Shown: piece by piece, positions 1 through 7,855 of the stretch | How positions within the stretch are numbered: the first letter of the stretch is position 1 | Layout: every line of letters starts with the position of its first letter | Origin: an uncultured Prevotellaceae bacterium | GTDB lineage: Bacteria; Bacteroidota; Bacteroidia; Bacteroidales; Muribaculaceae | DNA: 64,000 nucleotides | Assembly: GCA_946409635.1 (NCBI GenBank) | Contig: CAMJXD010000004.1 | Span: 1 to 64,000, forward strand | Direction: 5' to 3' | Position numbers and translations under genes: made by a program | The notes under the pieces: generated by a model | The model's input: only the letters and a program-made list of their open reading frames with translations | What the model was told of the DNA's origin: nothing | The model's database searches: none

Positions 1-285
1 ATGCTCTTTACCCGTCATGGCATCATGAACATGCGCAACAAGAAGTGGGCCGACGATTTCACCCCCTTGCAGGAGGACGGCCCCTCCATCGTTGACCACA
101 TCTACAGCAAGGCCTATGTGCGACACCTGTTCATCGCTCAGGAAATCCTGGCCATGCAGATCGCCAGCATCCACAACCTGGCCTTCTACCTGTGGCTCGT
201 GGGCGAGGCACGCAAGCATATCATCGCCGGCGATTTCCCCACATGGAAGCGCCAGATGCTCCACGACGTGCAACAACGGCTGTAG
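1..285 (+). CDS. tgt: Queuine tRNA-ribosyltransferase, C-terminal part
   Basis: This is the last 94 codons of a gene that begins before the window. The enzyme exchanges guanine-34 for the queuosine precursor in tRNAs for Asp, Asn, His and Tyr. The visible stretch carries the C-terminal signature of bacterial Tgt: an NMRN-K-WADDF block near residue 10, then YSKAYVRHLF and the AMQIASIHNLAFYLWL helix. The reading frame is open to base 1, so the Met at base 1 is probably internal. The stop at 283-285 lies 9 bases before the next start, so the two genes are probably co-transcribed. The assignment rests on family recall, and the conservation is strong. Confidence 0.93.
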   Translation: MLFTRHGIMNMRNKKWADDFTPLQEDGPSIVDHIYSKAYVRHLFIAQEILAMQIASIHNLAFYLWLVGEARKHIIAGDFPTWKRQMLHDVQQRL

Positions 286-294
286 TTGATATAG

Positions 295-1476
295 ATGGAA
301 GTTATGGAAGAGCTGGTCAAGAACACGGAATCGCTGGAACCGAATGCCGAGGGGGCGGAGGTCTTAGAGAACTCGCTGCCCGCCAGGAAGCGTTATCCGT
401 GGTATTATGTGAAGCGCTTTGACCGCTACATCATCAAGCACTTCCTGGGCACTTTCTTTTTTGCGATCTTGCTGCTGTTTGCCATCGTGGTGATGTTTGA
501 CATCAATGAGAAGCTGGATGCCGTGCTCACCGCCCCGTGGAAGGCAACCGTGTTCCAGTACTTCATGAACTTCTTGCCGTTTGTGCTGAGCCAGTTCAGC
601 CCGTTGTTCACCTTTATCGCGGTGATTTTCTTCACTTCGCGTCTTGCCGACCGCAGCGAGATCATTGCCATGCTCTCAAACGGCATCAGCTTCAGGCGGT
701 TGACGGTGCCCTACATGTTCTCGGCCGCGGTCATAGCGCTGGGCAGTTATCTGCTGGCGGCCTACATCATTCCACCAGCCAATATTGAGCGCATCGCCTA
801 CACCAACAAGTGGGTTAAGAACAAGGAAGTCATCTATGGCGACAATATCCAGTTGCAGGTACGCCCTGGCGTGATGGCCTATATGGCACGCTACGACAAC
901 ACGACACGCAGCGGCTTCAGGTTCTCGCTGGATGAGTATGACGGCAACACGCTCAAGTCACGGCTGACTGCCGAGACCATCAAGTATGACTCGGTGGGCT
1001 TGTGGACTGTGCGAACTTACACCATCCGTAATTTCAAGGGCTTGAAGGAAACGATGACCAAGGGCGTGGTGATGGACACGTTGCTCAACATCGACCCGCG
1101 CGATTTCCTCATTTCCAAGAACGACGAGCAGACCATGACGTCGCCCCAGCTCAAGGAGTACATCAATAAGCAGAAAGCCCGAGGCGTGGCCAATATCAAG
1201 AACTTTGAGATCGAGTATGAACGACGCATCGCCACGACGGCTGCCGCCTTTATTCTCACAATCATCGGGCTGTCGCTGTCGTCGCGCAAGGTGCGGGGTG
1301 GCATCGGCCTGAACATCGGCCTGGGCCTGTTGCTCAGTTTCTCGTATATCCTGTTCATGACCGTGACGTCGACGTTTGCCGTGTCGGGCTACACGAGTCC
1401 ACGCGTAGCCATGTGGATTCCCAACTTTGTATATACCATCATTGCCGCCGTGCTGTATTACCGCGCGTCGCGATGA
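295..1476 (+). CDS. LptF/LptG (YjgP/YjgQ) family permease
   Basis: A 393-residue inner-membrane protein of the LptF/LptG family, the permease half of the ABC exporter that extracts lipopolysaccharide from the inner membrane. Three hydrophobic segments lie in the first third (about 43-63, 85-105, 135-157). A large soluble periplasmic region follows, with the beta-jellyroll-like LPS-handling domain expected in the family, and then three C-terminal segments (about 310-390). The basic stretch before the first segment suits a cytoplasmic N-terminus. It follows tgt closely. Which of the two paralogues (LptF or LptG) it is cannot be decided here. Confidence 0.9.
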   Translation: MEVMEELVKNTESLEPNAEGAEVLENSLPARKRYPWYYVKRFDRYIIKHFLGTFFFAILLLFAIVVMFDINEKLDAVLTAPWKATVFQYFMNFLPFVLSQFSPLFTFIAVIFFTSRLADRSEIIAMLSNGISFRRLTVPYMFSAAVIALGSYLLAAYIIPPANIERIAYTNKWVKNKEVIYGDNIQLQVRPGVMAYMARYDNTTRSGFRFSLDEYDGNTLKSRLTAETIKYDSVGLWTVRTYTIRNFKGLKETMTKGVVMDTLLNIDPRDFLISKNDEQTMTSPQLKEYINKQKARGVANIKNFEIEYERRIATTAAAFILTIIGLSLSSRKVRGGIGLNIGLGLLLSFSYILFMTVTSTFAVSGYTSPRVAMWIPNFVYTIIAAVLYYRASR

Positions 1477-1578
1477 TGGAACGGTTTCCTATTGCCGAAA
1501 AAAACGCCTGAAATGCTGAATTTGTTTGTCCGGACTTTATTTTTTCGGGCATTTTTCTCTTTTTTCAAAAGTTTGTTT

Positions 1579-1587
1579 TATCTTTGC
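1579..1587 (+). promoter_or_regulatory. Bacteroidota -7 promoter box for the exported thioredoxin cluster
   Basis: TATCTTTGC matches the phylum's TAnnTTTG(C) -7 element and lies about 32 bases before the ATG at 1619. No good -33 TTTG is seen at the usual distance. It lies inside an upstream extension of the next reading frame, which argues for the ATG at 1619. Confidence 0.65.
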
Positions 1588-1618
1588 GGCATTAATTACT
1601 ATTCCAAATGACAGGTAT

Positions 1619-2110
1619 ATGAAAAAGTTATTTGTAACAATGTTTATCGGCCTGCTGGCAGGCATCGGAGTGGCCCATGCGCAGCTCCCCCAGGTGACAC
1701 TCAAGAGTATTGACGGGTCAACGGTCCAGAGTGAGACACTGAGCAACGACGGAAAGCCGTTTATCATCGATTTCTTTGCCACATGGTGCAAGCCGTGTAA
1801 CCGTGAGTTGTCGGCAATTGCCGAGGTGTATGACGAATGGCAGGAAGAGACCGGCGTAAAGATCTATGCCGTGAGCATCGACCAGGGACAAAATATTAAC
1901 AAGGTGAAACCTCTCGTGGACCAAAACGAGTGGGAATATGAAGTCTTGCTGGATCCCAATAGCGAACTGCTCAAGGCACTGGGCGGTCAGATGATCCCAT
2001 TTGTTGTCGTTGTTGACGGTAACGGTAATATAGTGTCAAAACACAGTGGCTATACCGACGGTGCCGAGGATGAACTAATCAACGAGGTGCGTGCCCTTGT
2101 AGCCAATTAA
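1619..2110 (+). CDS. Exported TlpA-like thioredoxin-fold protein
   Basis: A 163-residue thioredoxin-fold protein with a signal peptide (residues 1 to about 21, ending AHA). The redox site is WCKPC with cysteines 57 and 60, preceded by the strand IIDFFAT. The family cis-Pro region MIPFVVVVDGNG follows later. Proteins of this kind (TlpA/ResA type) act in the periplasm as disulfide reductases. The frame stays open upstream to 1526, but the ATG at 1619 is chosen because it gives a clean signal peptide and lies downstream of the promoter box at 1579. It heads a run of five exported genes with short spacings, two more of which carry CxxC motifs. Confidence 0.88.
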   Translation: MKKLFVTMFIGLLAGIGVAHAQLPQVTLKSIDGSTVQSETLSNDGKPFIIDFFATWCKPCNRELSAIAEVYDEWQEETGVKIYAVSIDQGQNINKVKPLVDQNEWEYEVLLDPNSELLKALGGQMIPFVVVVDGNGNIVSKHSGYTDGAEDELINEVRALVAN

Positions 2111-2124
2111 CTATCTAACATAAA

Positions 2125-3774
2125 ATGAGCCGATTAGCCCAAAGAACTTGTTTGTCATTACTCATGCTTATCACTGCTGGCTTGGCTTGGGGCCAAGTAA
2201 CCCTGAGCGGAAGCATTCAGAGTGATGTGCTTATTCCTCAAGATGATGAGACCATCGGTACCGAACACTATAGCGAGTGGGCGCGTACCAACACCTATGT
2301 CGATCTGAAACTAGGTAGTAAGTATGTCGATGCCGGCGGTCGCTTTGAGTTTCTTAAATATCCGTTACCTGGTTATGAGTCTGACATCGAGGGGTGGGGA
2401 GTGCCCCTTTTCTATGTCAAAGGCCATTACAAAAATGTAGAGCTCACGGTAGGTGATTATTATGAGCAATTTGGCTCAGGGTTTATACTTCGCACCTACG
2501 AAGAAAGGTCGCTGGGCATCGATAACGCCCTGCGTGGTGCCAAACTCCATTACAGGCCCGTTGAAGGCATCAGATTAACGGCATTGACCGGTAAACAACG
2601 TCGCTATTGGCACCACAATAAAGCCCTGGTGAGTGGCGTGGATGTGGAAGTGGGTTTGGATCAGTTTATCAAACCGATGGCAGCTCACGATACTCACCTC
2701 ACATTGGGGGCCTCATGGGTCAATAAGCATGAGGATGCTGATGACGATGCCATCTTTGTTGATGCGATCCACAAGCTCAAGTTGCCTCAATATGTCAATG
2801 CTTGGGATGCCCGCCTGAATTTATCTCACAAGGGCTTTAACCTGCTTGCCGAATATGCCCACAAGTCCCAGGATCCATCATTTGATAACGGTTATCATTA
2901 CGGCGACGGTAATGCCTTGATGCTTAGTGCCTCTTATTCCCAGAAGGGCATGAGTGTGTTGCTGCAGGCCAAGCGCAGCGAGAACATGTCTTTTCGCAGC
3001 CGTCGCAACATGACAGGCACTTCAAGTTTCATTAATCACCTGCCCGCATTTACACATGACCAAACCTATAACCTGCCTGCTCAGTACCCCTATGCAACTC
3101 AGCCTAACGGCGAGTGGGCATTCCAGGCCGAAATGGGCTACACGTTCAAGAAAGGTACGGCCCTGGGCGGCAAATATGGAACCAAGTTCAAATTTAATGT
3201 GTCTCACGTGCGCGGACTTGTCGATGAGGGGGTGAAAAACCCAGTGTCAGGTGACCGTATCATGGGCAGCGATGGGTACAAGAGACCGTTCTTTAAGATG
3301 GGAGAGACCTATTATCAGGATATTGATATCACGATGGATAAGCGTTTCACCCGTGATTTCTCGCTTATCTTGATGTACATGAACCAGCGCTATAATATGA
3401 CGGTGGTTGAGGGCCATGGAGGCATGATTGTCAGCAATATTCTGGTTGCCGACGGAAAATACAAGATTTCACCCAAACTCACGTTAAGGTGCGAGTTGCA
3501 ATATCAATTCTGTGATGGCGATGAAGGAGACTGGGCTTTTGGCTTGGCTGAATTGTCATGGGCTCCCCACTGGATGTTTACCGTGAGTGACGCTTGGAAC
3601 TGTGGCGAGACCAAGCTTCACTATTATCAGGCGCTAGTAACCTATAACCTGAAGGCTCATCGTATCCAAGCAGGATATGGTCGCACGAATCCCGGGTTTA
3701 ATTGTTCGGGCGGTGTGTGCCGATGGGTGCCAGCAACCAAGGGCTTCACTCTATCCTATAACTATACATTTTAG
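2125..3774 (+). CDS. Putative outer-membrane beta-barrel protein, DUF6029-like
   Basis: A 549-residue exported protein with a signal peptide ending near residue 24 (AWGQ). The rest is rich in alternating aromatic and polar strands and ends in TLSYNYTF; a terminal aromatic residue is typical of outer-membrane barrels. The N-terminal pattern (YVDLKLGSKYVDAGGRFEF, then GDYYEQFGSGFILR) resembles the Bacteroidota family I recall as DUF6029, whose function is unknown. It lies 14 bases after the thioredoxin gene and 12 before an Omp28-like lipoprotein gene. An inferred role is an outer-membrane partner of these redox proteins; nothing in the sequence proves it. Confidence 0.72.
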   Translation: MSRLAQRTCLSLLMLITAGLAWGQVTLSGSIQSDVLIPQDDETIGTEHYSEWARTNTYVDLKLGSKYVDAGGRFEFLKYPLPGYESDIEGWGVPLFYVKGHYKNVELTVGDYYEQFGSGFILRTYEERSLGIDNALRGAKLHYRPVEGIRLTALTGKQRRYWHHNKALVSGVDVEVGLDQFIKPMAAHDTHLTLGASWVNKHEDADDDAIFVDAIHKLKLPQYVNAWDARLNLSHKGFNLLAEYAHKSQDPSFDNGYHYGDGNALMLSASYSQKGMSVLLQAKRSENMSFRSRRNMTGTSSFINHLPAFTHDQTYNLPAQYPYATQPNGEWAFQAEMGYTFKKGTALGGKYGTKFKFNVSHVRGLVDEGVKNPVSGDRIMGSDGYKRPFFKMGETYYQDIDITMDKRFTRDFSLILMYMNQRYNMTVVEGHGGMIVSNILVADGKYKISPKLTLRCELQYQFCDGDEGDWAFGLAELSWAPHWMFTVSDAWNCGETKLHYYQALVTYNLKAHRIQAGYGRTNPGFNCSGGVCRWVPATKGFTLSYNYTF

Positions 3775-3786
3775 CTCGAAATCAAG

Positions 3787-4578
3787 ATGAAAATATTCCC
3801 ATATAGCTTAATGATTGCAGTCGTGCTGCTTATGGTCTCGTGTGACAAGGTGTCACTCGACGAGCGCTTGACCTATGTTGAGCCGCCCGAGGTGGGGCGA
3901 GCCGTTCTCATTGAGGACTACACCGGGCAGTACTGTGTGAATTGCCCGCGTGCGACCGAAGAGATAGAGCGCCTGGTCGAGGAGTATGGCGACTCGGTAG
4001 TGATAGCCGTGGCTATCCATTCAGGGCCGTTTTCCAAGCACAAGGATGGAACGCCGACCCCACTTTACACTGCACTGGGAGACGAATATTTCTCTCACTG
4101 GAATCTGTCGTCCCAGCCCATCGGTCTGGTGGACAGGCTGGGAGCGTTTGACTATACTGACTGGGGCGCCGGCGTGAACTACGAGGTCGGTTTCAAGGCA
4201 CCGGTTTCGTTCAGCACCGCAACGAGTTATGACGAAGAGACGCGGCGGGCAACGGTGTCGGTTCAGACCATTGGTCTAGACTCGGCCCTCGTAACCGGCA
4301 AGTTGCAAGTGTGGCTTGTCGAGGACAGCATCGACAGTTTCCAGCACATGCCAGGCGGTACTGTCAATGAGCACTACAACCACATGCACGTGTTCCGTGC
4401 CGCGGTCAATGGGCAGTGGGGTGAAGATGTGAGTGTCAACCACGGCGATGTTGCCATCAAGGATTATGACATCGTGCTTGATGCCGCATGGGTGCCTGAG
4501 CATTGCTCAATTGTGACCTTCCTGTATGATGACAACGGCGTGAAACAAGTAGCCAAGAAAAGATTAATAGCCAACTAA
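3787..4578 (+). CDS. Omp28-like lipoprotein with CxxC motif
   Basis: A 263-residue predicted lipoprotein. The signal peptide ends in the lipobox MVSC, so Cys19 would be lipidated. The mature part starts with a thioredoxin-like segment, VLIEDYTGQYCVNCPRA, with cysteines 50 and 53, then VVIAVAIHSGPF. This arrangement is typical of Omp28-related outer-membrane proteins of Bacteroidota. The C-terminal half is beta-rich. The pair YCVNC sits where the thioredoxin active site is expected, so it is probably redox active or disulfide bonded. It sits in the middle of the exported cluster, 12 bases after the barrel gene and 14 before the next gene. Confidence 0.8.
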   Translation: MKIFPYSLMIAVVLLMVSCDKVSLDERLTYVEPPEVGRAVLIEDYTGQYCVNCPRATEEIERLVEEYGDSVVIAVAIHSGPFSKHKDGTPTPLYTALGDEYFSHWNLSSQPIGLVDRLGAFDYTDWGAGVNYEVGFKAPVSFSTATSYDEETRRATVSVQTIGLDSALVTGKLQVWLVEDSIDSFQHMPGGTVNEHYNHMHVFRAAVNGQWGEDVSVNHGDVAIKDYDIVLDAAWVPEHCSIVTFLYDDNGVKQVAKKRLIAN

Positions 4579-4592
4579 TTACTTATCAAAAG

Positions 4593-5282
4593 ATGAAACG
4601 TTTTTTTAACCTGTGTTTATTGAGTATGGTGCTGGGGCTCACTGCCGCAGCCCAAGACGTGGACATGACCTATGTGTTTGTTGAAGCCGACGGCACTGTG
4701 CTTGACAATGGAGCAACTGTGGTAAGGAACACAGTTGAGGAATATGATGTAGGCACCGATGTCATTTACTCTGACATCTCGGTCAAGAATACCGGTATCG
4801 GCAATGAATGGCTCCGGGTCATTTATCACGTCGAGCGTCTGGATAACGGAGCTTACCAGATTTGCTTCCCCACGAGCTGTAATTCCCAGATTGAGATTGG
4901 TGACTACGTGACACCCGTGGGCCAGCTGATGGGCAATGTTCAGAATATCGAGAGCGAATGGTTTCCCGTTGCCGACGGCACCTGCCAGGTGACGCTCACC
5001 ATTGAGCTGATGTCCAGAATAGGCAGTTTCCCGAACTTTAGCTACGTGCATAAGGCCTATGGCCCGTCGCTGACCATCAAGTTTGTGAAAGGTGAGCTCC
5101 CTCCCGAGCCCAAGGATGGTGACGTTAACGGTGACGGCGAGGTCAACATCGCTGACGTCAATGCCGTTGTCGACATGATACTATCGCAGCAGGGTAGTGC
5201 CAGCGGCGACGTGAACCATGACAGCGAGATCAATATTGCTGATGTCAATGCGCTGATCTCGATGATCCTGGGCAGTAACTGA
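4593..5282 (+). CDS. Secreted protein with C-terminal dockerin-type repeats
   Basis: A 229-residue exported protein with a signal peptide of about 20 residues (ending AAAQ). Residues 22 to about 168 form a domain I do not recognise, with one Cys pair (CFPTSC). The last 55 residues hold two dockerin type I calcium-loop repeats, DVNGDGEVNIADVNAVVDMI and DVNHDSEINIADVNALISMI. Dockerins bind cohesin modules in cellulosomes; in Bacteroidota their partners are mostly unknown, and no cohesin is seen in this window. It is the fourth gene of the exported redox cluster. Confidence 0.78.
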   Translation: MKRFFNLCLLSMVLGLTAAAQDVDMTYVFVEADGTVLDNGATVVRNTVEEYDVGTDVIYSDISVKNTGIGNEWLRVIYHVERLDNGAYQICFPTSCNSQIEIGDYVTPVGQLMGNVQNIESEWFPVADGTCQVTLTIELMSRIGSFPNFSYVHKAYGPSLTIKFVKGELPPEPKDGDVNGDGEVNIADVNAVVDMILSQQGSASGDVNHDSEINIADVNALISMILGSN

Positions 5283-5323
5283 CAGAAGATTCACTTTACT
5301 TGTTTAACTAATACATTAACAAC

Positions 5324-7249
5324 ATGAAGAAATTTTTACTATCTGTACTTGTGATTGCACTCCTGCCGTTGACCATGGGAGCGCAATTGCTGAATGCCGA
5401 AAAGGCAACGGGCGTGCTGCAGCGTTACAGCACACTCAAAGGTGTTGAATCACACATGATGAAAGCTCCGTTAAACATGGAGCTGGAAGCCAACCAGAAG
5501 ATCATGGGCCACTATGACACCGACGAGGTGATGACCGGTGGTTACCTGGGTCTGACAAATTTTCCCGGTGTGATTCCCACTGCCATCGAGATTACTCCCG
5601 ATGAACTGGTGCCGTTCCAGGGCGGAAAGATTGTGGCTTTCCGTGTAGGTCTTGCTCAGTCAACACCGGTGACCCGCGTGTTTGCTGCTCCGTCGACCGA
5701 GCAGGGAATCGGTGAATTTACCGAGTGGACGTGCAACGTGAATGCCGAGGGCTGGAATGTTATTCCGGTGGATCCTCCCTATGAGATTAACCTGGATGAC
5801 AAGACGGGCCTGCTCATCGGTTTTGACTACACTCAGACCAGTAGCAACTACCCCGTTTCGGCCGTAGCAGCCGGAACCATCAGTCCCACTTATATGTATC
5901 TGAACTATAACGGCCAAACGTCATGGTATAACCTGGGTCTGGAGCAATATGGCAACCTGAGCCTGCAGTGTATCGTCGAGAGCGACAACTTCCCGCAGTA
6001 TGTGCTGGTCATGGGTCAGATGCTGGGTAACAAGTACTTCAAGGCCGGTGAAGACCTGCCCGTGAGGTTTACTGTAAAGAACGGCGGTGTCAATACGTTC
6101 AAGGTTGATTCGTTGCAGTTTGATATCCTGATCGACGAAGAGAAGGTGGGTGAGATGACTAACGGCGTTGAGATCGGCACCTCGTTTGTTGAGTTGCAGG
6201 AATCGGTATCGACCGCAGGTCTGGAGTCGGGTGCTCACAAGCTGAGCGTAGTTCCCGTTGCCATGAACGGTGAGGAAATCACCGACGGCAAGGTCCTTGA
6301 GCGCGAGTTTATCATCTATGCCAACAGCTTCCCCCGCCAGAAACACCTGGTAGAGCAGCTCACGTCGACCTATTGCACCTATTGCCCCCTGGGTAACTCG
6401 ATGCTCAGCATCCTGACCCAGCAGCGTAACGATATCATCTGGGTGGGCATCCACGGCGAGCTCAACGGTGGCAAGGATCCTTACATGACCAACCAGGGCG
6501 ACACCATCATGGCCTATCTGACCGGTGGCGAGATCAGCTATCCGTCGGCCGCCTTTGACCGCAGCACCGGTTGGGAAGACGACGTGAACATCGTGAGCAG
6601 CATCGGTTACTACGAGCAGTACCATCAGCAGATCGCCGGTGAGCTGGGCATGTTCTTTGATGACATTGCCGAGACAACTCCGACGTTTGCCACCATTGAG
6701 GGCACTGCCGGTTATCCCGAGCGCTTGACGAGTGACACCGCTGTGGTTGTCATCAAGGGTGAGTTGACCCCCGACTTCAACGTGATGATGGGCGACGATG
6801 CCCGCCTCACCGTTTACATTACCGAGGACAGCCTGGTAGCCCGCCAGCTCAATCAGGGTCGATGGATTGCCGGCTATGTACACAATGGCGTCTTCCGTCA
6901 GGCACTGGGTACGGTGTTCGGTGTGCCCCTGAAAATCACGGGTAACACCTATGAGAACGTATTCAAGTTTGTGGTTGATGATGCATGGAATCCCAATAAG
7001 CTCCATGCTGTAGCCTTCATCGGCCGCCCGCTCTTCAATTCCATGACCGGAGAATTCACCGATATGTATGTCGACAATGCTGAAATCTTTGATTTCCAAA
7101 TTGCCATGGGCATTGAAGAAGTCACTGCCGACGATGCTACCCCCGTTGACTACTACGACATGATGGGTCGTCGTCACGATAGCCTGCAGCCCGGTATCAA
7201 CATCGTGAAGATGAGCGACGGTACCGCCAAGAAGGTACTCATGAAGTGA
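5324..7249 (+). CDS. Omp28-like secreted protein with CxxC motif and sorting-like C-terminus
   Basis: A 641-residue exported protein with a signal peptide of about 20 residues ending MGAQ. Residues 22-330 are beta-rich, Ig/jellyroll-like. A thioredoxin-like segment follows, VEQLTSTYCTYCPLGNSML, with cysteines 351 and 354, then IIWVGIHGELNGG, as in Omp28-related proteins. The last 40 residues (VDYYDMMGRRH ... GINIVKMSDG ... KKVLMK) look like a type A C-terminal sorting tail of the type IX secretion system, or its degenerate relative common in Bacteroidales. It closes the five-gene cluster and shares the CxxC theme with its first and third genes. A strong hairpin lies 40 bases after the stop. 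Confidence 0.82.
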   Translation: MKKFLLSVLVIALLPLTMGAQLLNAEKATGVLQRYSTLKGVESHMMKAPLNMELEANQKIMGHYDTDEVMTGGYLGLTNFPGVIPTAIEITPDELVPFQGGKIVAFRVGLAQSTPVTRVFAAPSTEQGIGEFTEWTCNVNAEGWNVIPVDPPYEINLDDKTGLLIGFDYTQTSSNYPVSAVAAGTISPTYMYLNYNGQTSWYNLGLEQYGNLSLQCIVESDNFPQYVLVMGQMLGNKYFKAGEDLPVRFTVKNGGVNTFKVDSLQFDILIDEEKVGEMTNGVEIGTSFVELQESVSTAGLESGAHKLSVVPVAMNGEEITDGKVLEREFIIYANSFPRQKHLVEQLTSTYCTYCPLGNSMLSILTQQRNDIIWVGIHGELNGGKDPYMTNQGDTIMAYLTGGEISYPSAAFDRSTGWEDDVNIVSSIGYYEQYHQQIAGELGMFFDDIAETTPTFATIEGTAGYPERLTSDTAVVVIKGELTPDFNVMMGDDARLTVYITEDSLVARQLNQGRWIAGYVHNGVFRQALGTVFGVPLKITGNTYENVFKFVVDDAWNPNKLHAVAFIGRPLFNSMTGEFTDMYVDNAEIFDFQIAMGIEEVTADDATPVDYYDMMGRRHDSLQPGINIVKMSDGTAKKVLMK

Positions 7250-7259
7250 GAAAGAGATT

Positions 7260-7808
7260 CTAGAACTGTATAGTTGCAGTCATTCCGTAAGCCCGGTCAC
7301 CGAAGGTGGTCGGGCTTATTGTTACATCGGCGCCCTTGACAAACGGGCGGGTGAAGATGAACGCACTGCCAGCTCCGATGGCAGTGCCGCCCAGCACGTC
7401 CCACCAGTCATGACGATTGGAGTGAACGCGTCCCCAGGCCACAAAACTCGACACGACGTAGGCCGGAACGCCCCACTTCCAGCCGTAACGTTTCATCAGG
7501 AAGGTGGAGCCGTTGAAGGCGACTGCAGTGTGGGTGCTGGGAAAGGCATGGTGTCCCGATCCGTCGGGGCGGTCCTTGCGGATACATAGCTCCAGACCAT
7601 AGTTGACAGCAAGACATGTGGCCGTGCTCAAGCCCAGTTGCTTGAGCCCCTGAGTGTCGTGCTTGGCGATAGCTACACCCAGTGCCGTGGCATCGGGCAA
7701 GAGGCACAAAACGTCGGTCGAGCGGCGCAGGGCATCGTCACCGGCATGGACTGTCAGTCCCATTGTAGCCAACGTGATGGCGAGAAGATACTTGAGAAAT
7801 CGAGTCAT
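7260..7808 (-). CDS. PAP2-family phosphatase, exported
   Basis: A 182-residue protein with an N-terminal signal or anchor segment (1-22). All three PAP2 phosphatase motifs are present: KDRP (78-81), PSTHTA (90-95) and GRVHSNRHDWWD (126-137), where Gly126 replaces the usual Ser and His133 and Asp137 complete the site. The family dephosphorylates lipid phosphates such as undecaprenyl pyrophosphate, phosphatidic acid or lipid A phosphates; which one is not evident here. It is the last gene of the minus-strand uvrB-ygiQ group and converges on the plus-strand cluster with only 10 bases between stops. Its 3' coding end contains a strong hairpin. Confidence 0.9.
   Translation of the reverse strand: MTRFLKYLLAITLATMGLTVHAGDDALRRSTDVLCLLPDATALGVAIAKHDTQGLKQLGLSTATCLAVNYGLELCIRKDRPDGSGHHAFPSTHTAVAFNGSTFLMKRYGWKWGVPAYVVSSFVAWGRVHSNRHDWWDVLGGTAIGAGSAFIFTRPFVKGADVTISPTTFGDRAYGMTATIQF
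7289..7317. terminator. Strong hairpin inside the 3' end of the PAP2 gene
   Basis: Thirteen-base arms (AAGCCCGGTCACC and GGTGGTCGGGCTT, two G-T wobbles) enclose a GAA loop. It lies about 40 bases after the stop of the plus-strand cluster, so it may end that transcript while lying in PAP2 coding sequence. The T-run after it is weak. Confidence 0.6.
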
Positions 7809-7855
7809 TTATCTTTCTTTTTATGGCCTAGATGAACTAGGGGCGCTGGAAAAAT

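Noticed and set aside
5921-7177. A 418-codon open frame on the minus strand opposite the 5324 gene.
   Set aside because: The plus-strand gene has a signal peptide, CxxC motif and sorting tail; the antisense frame shows no protein features.
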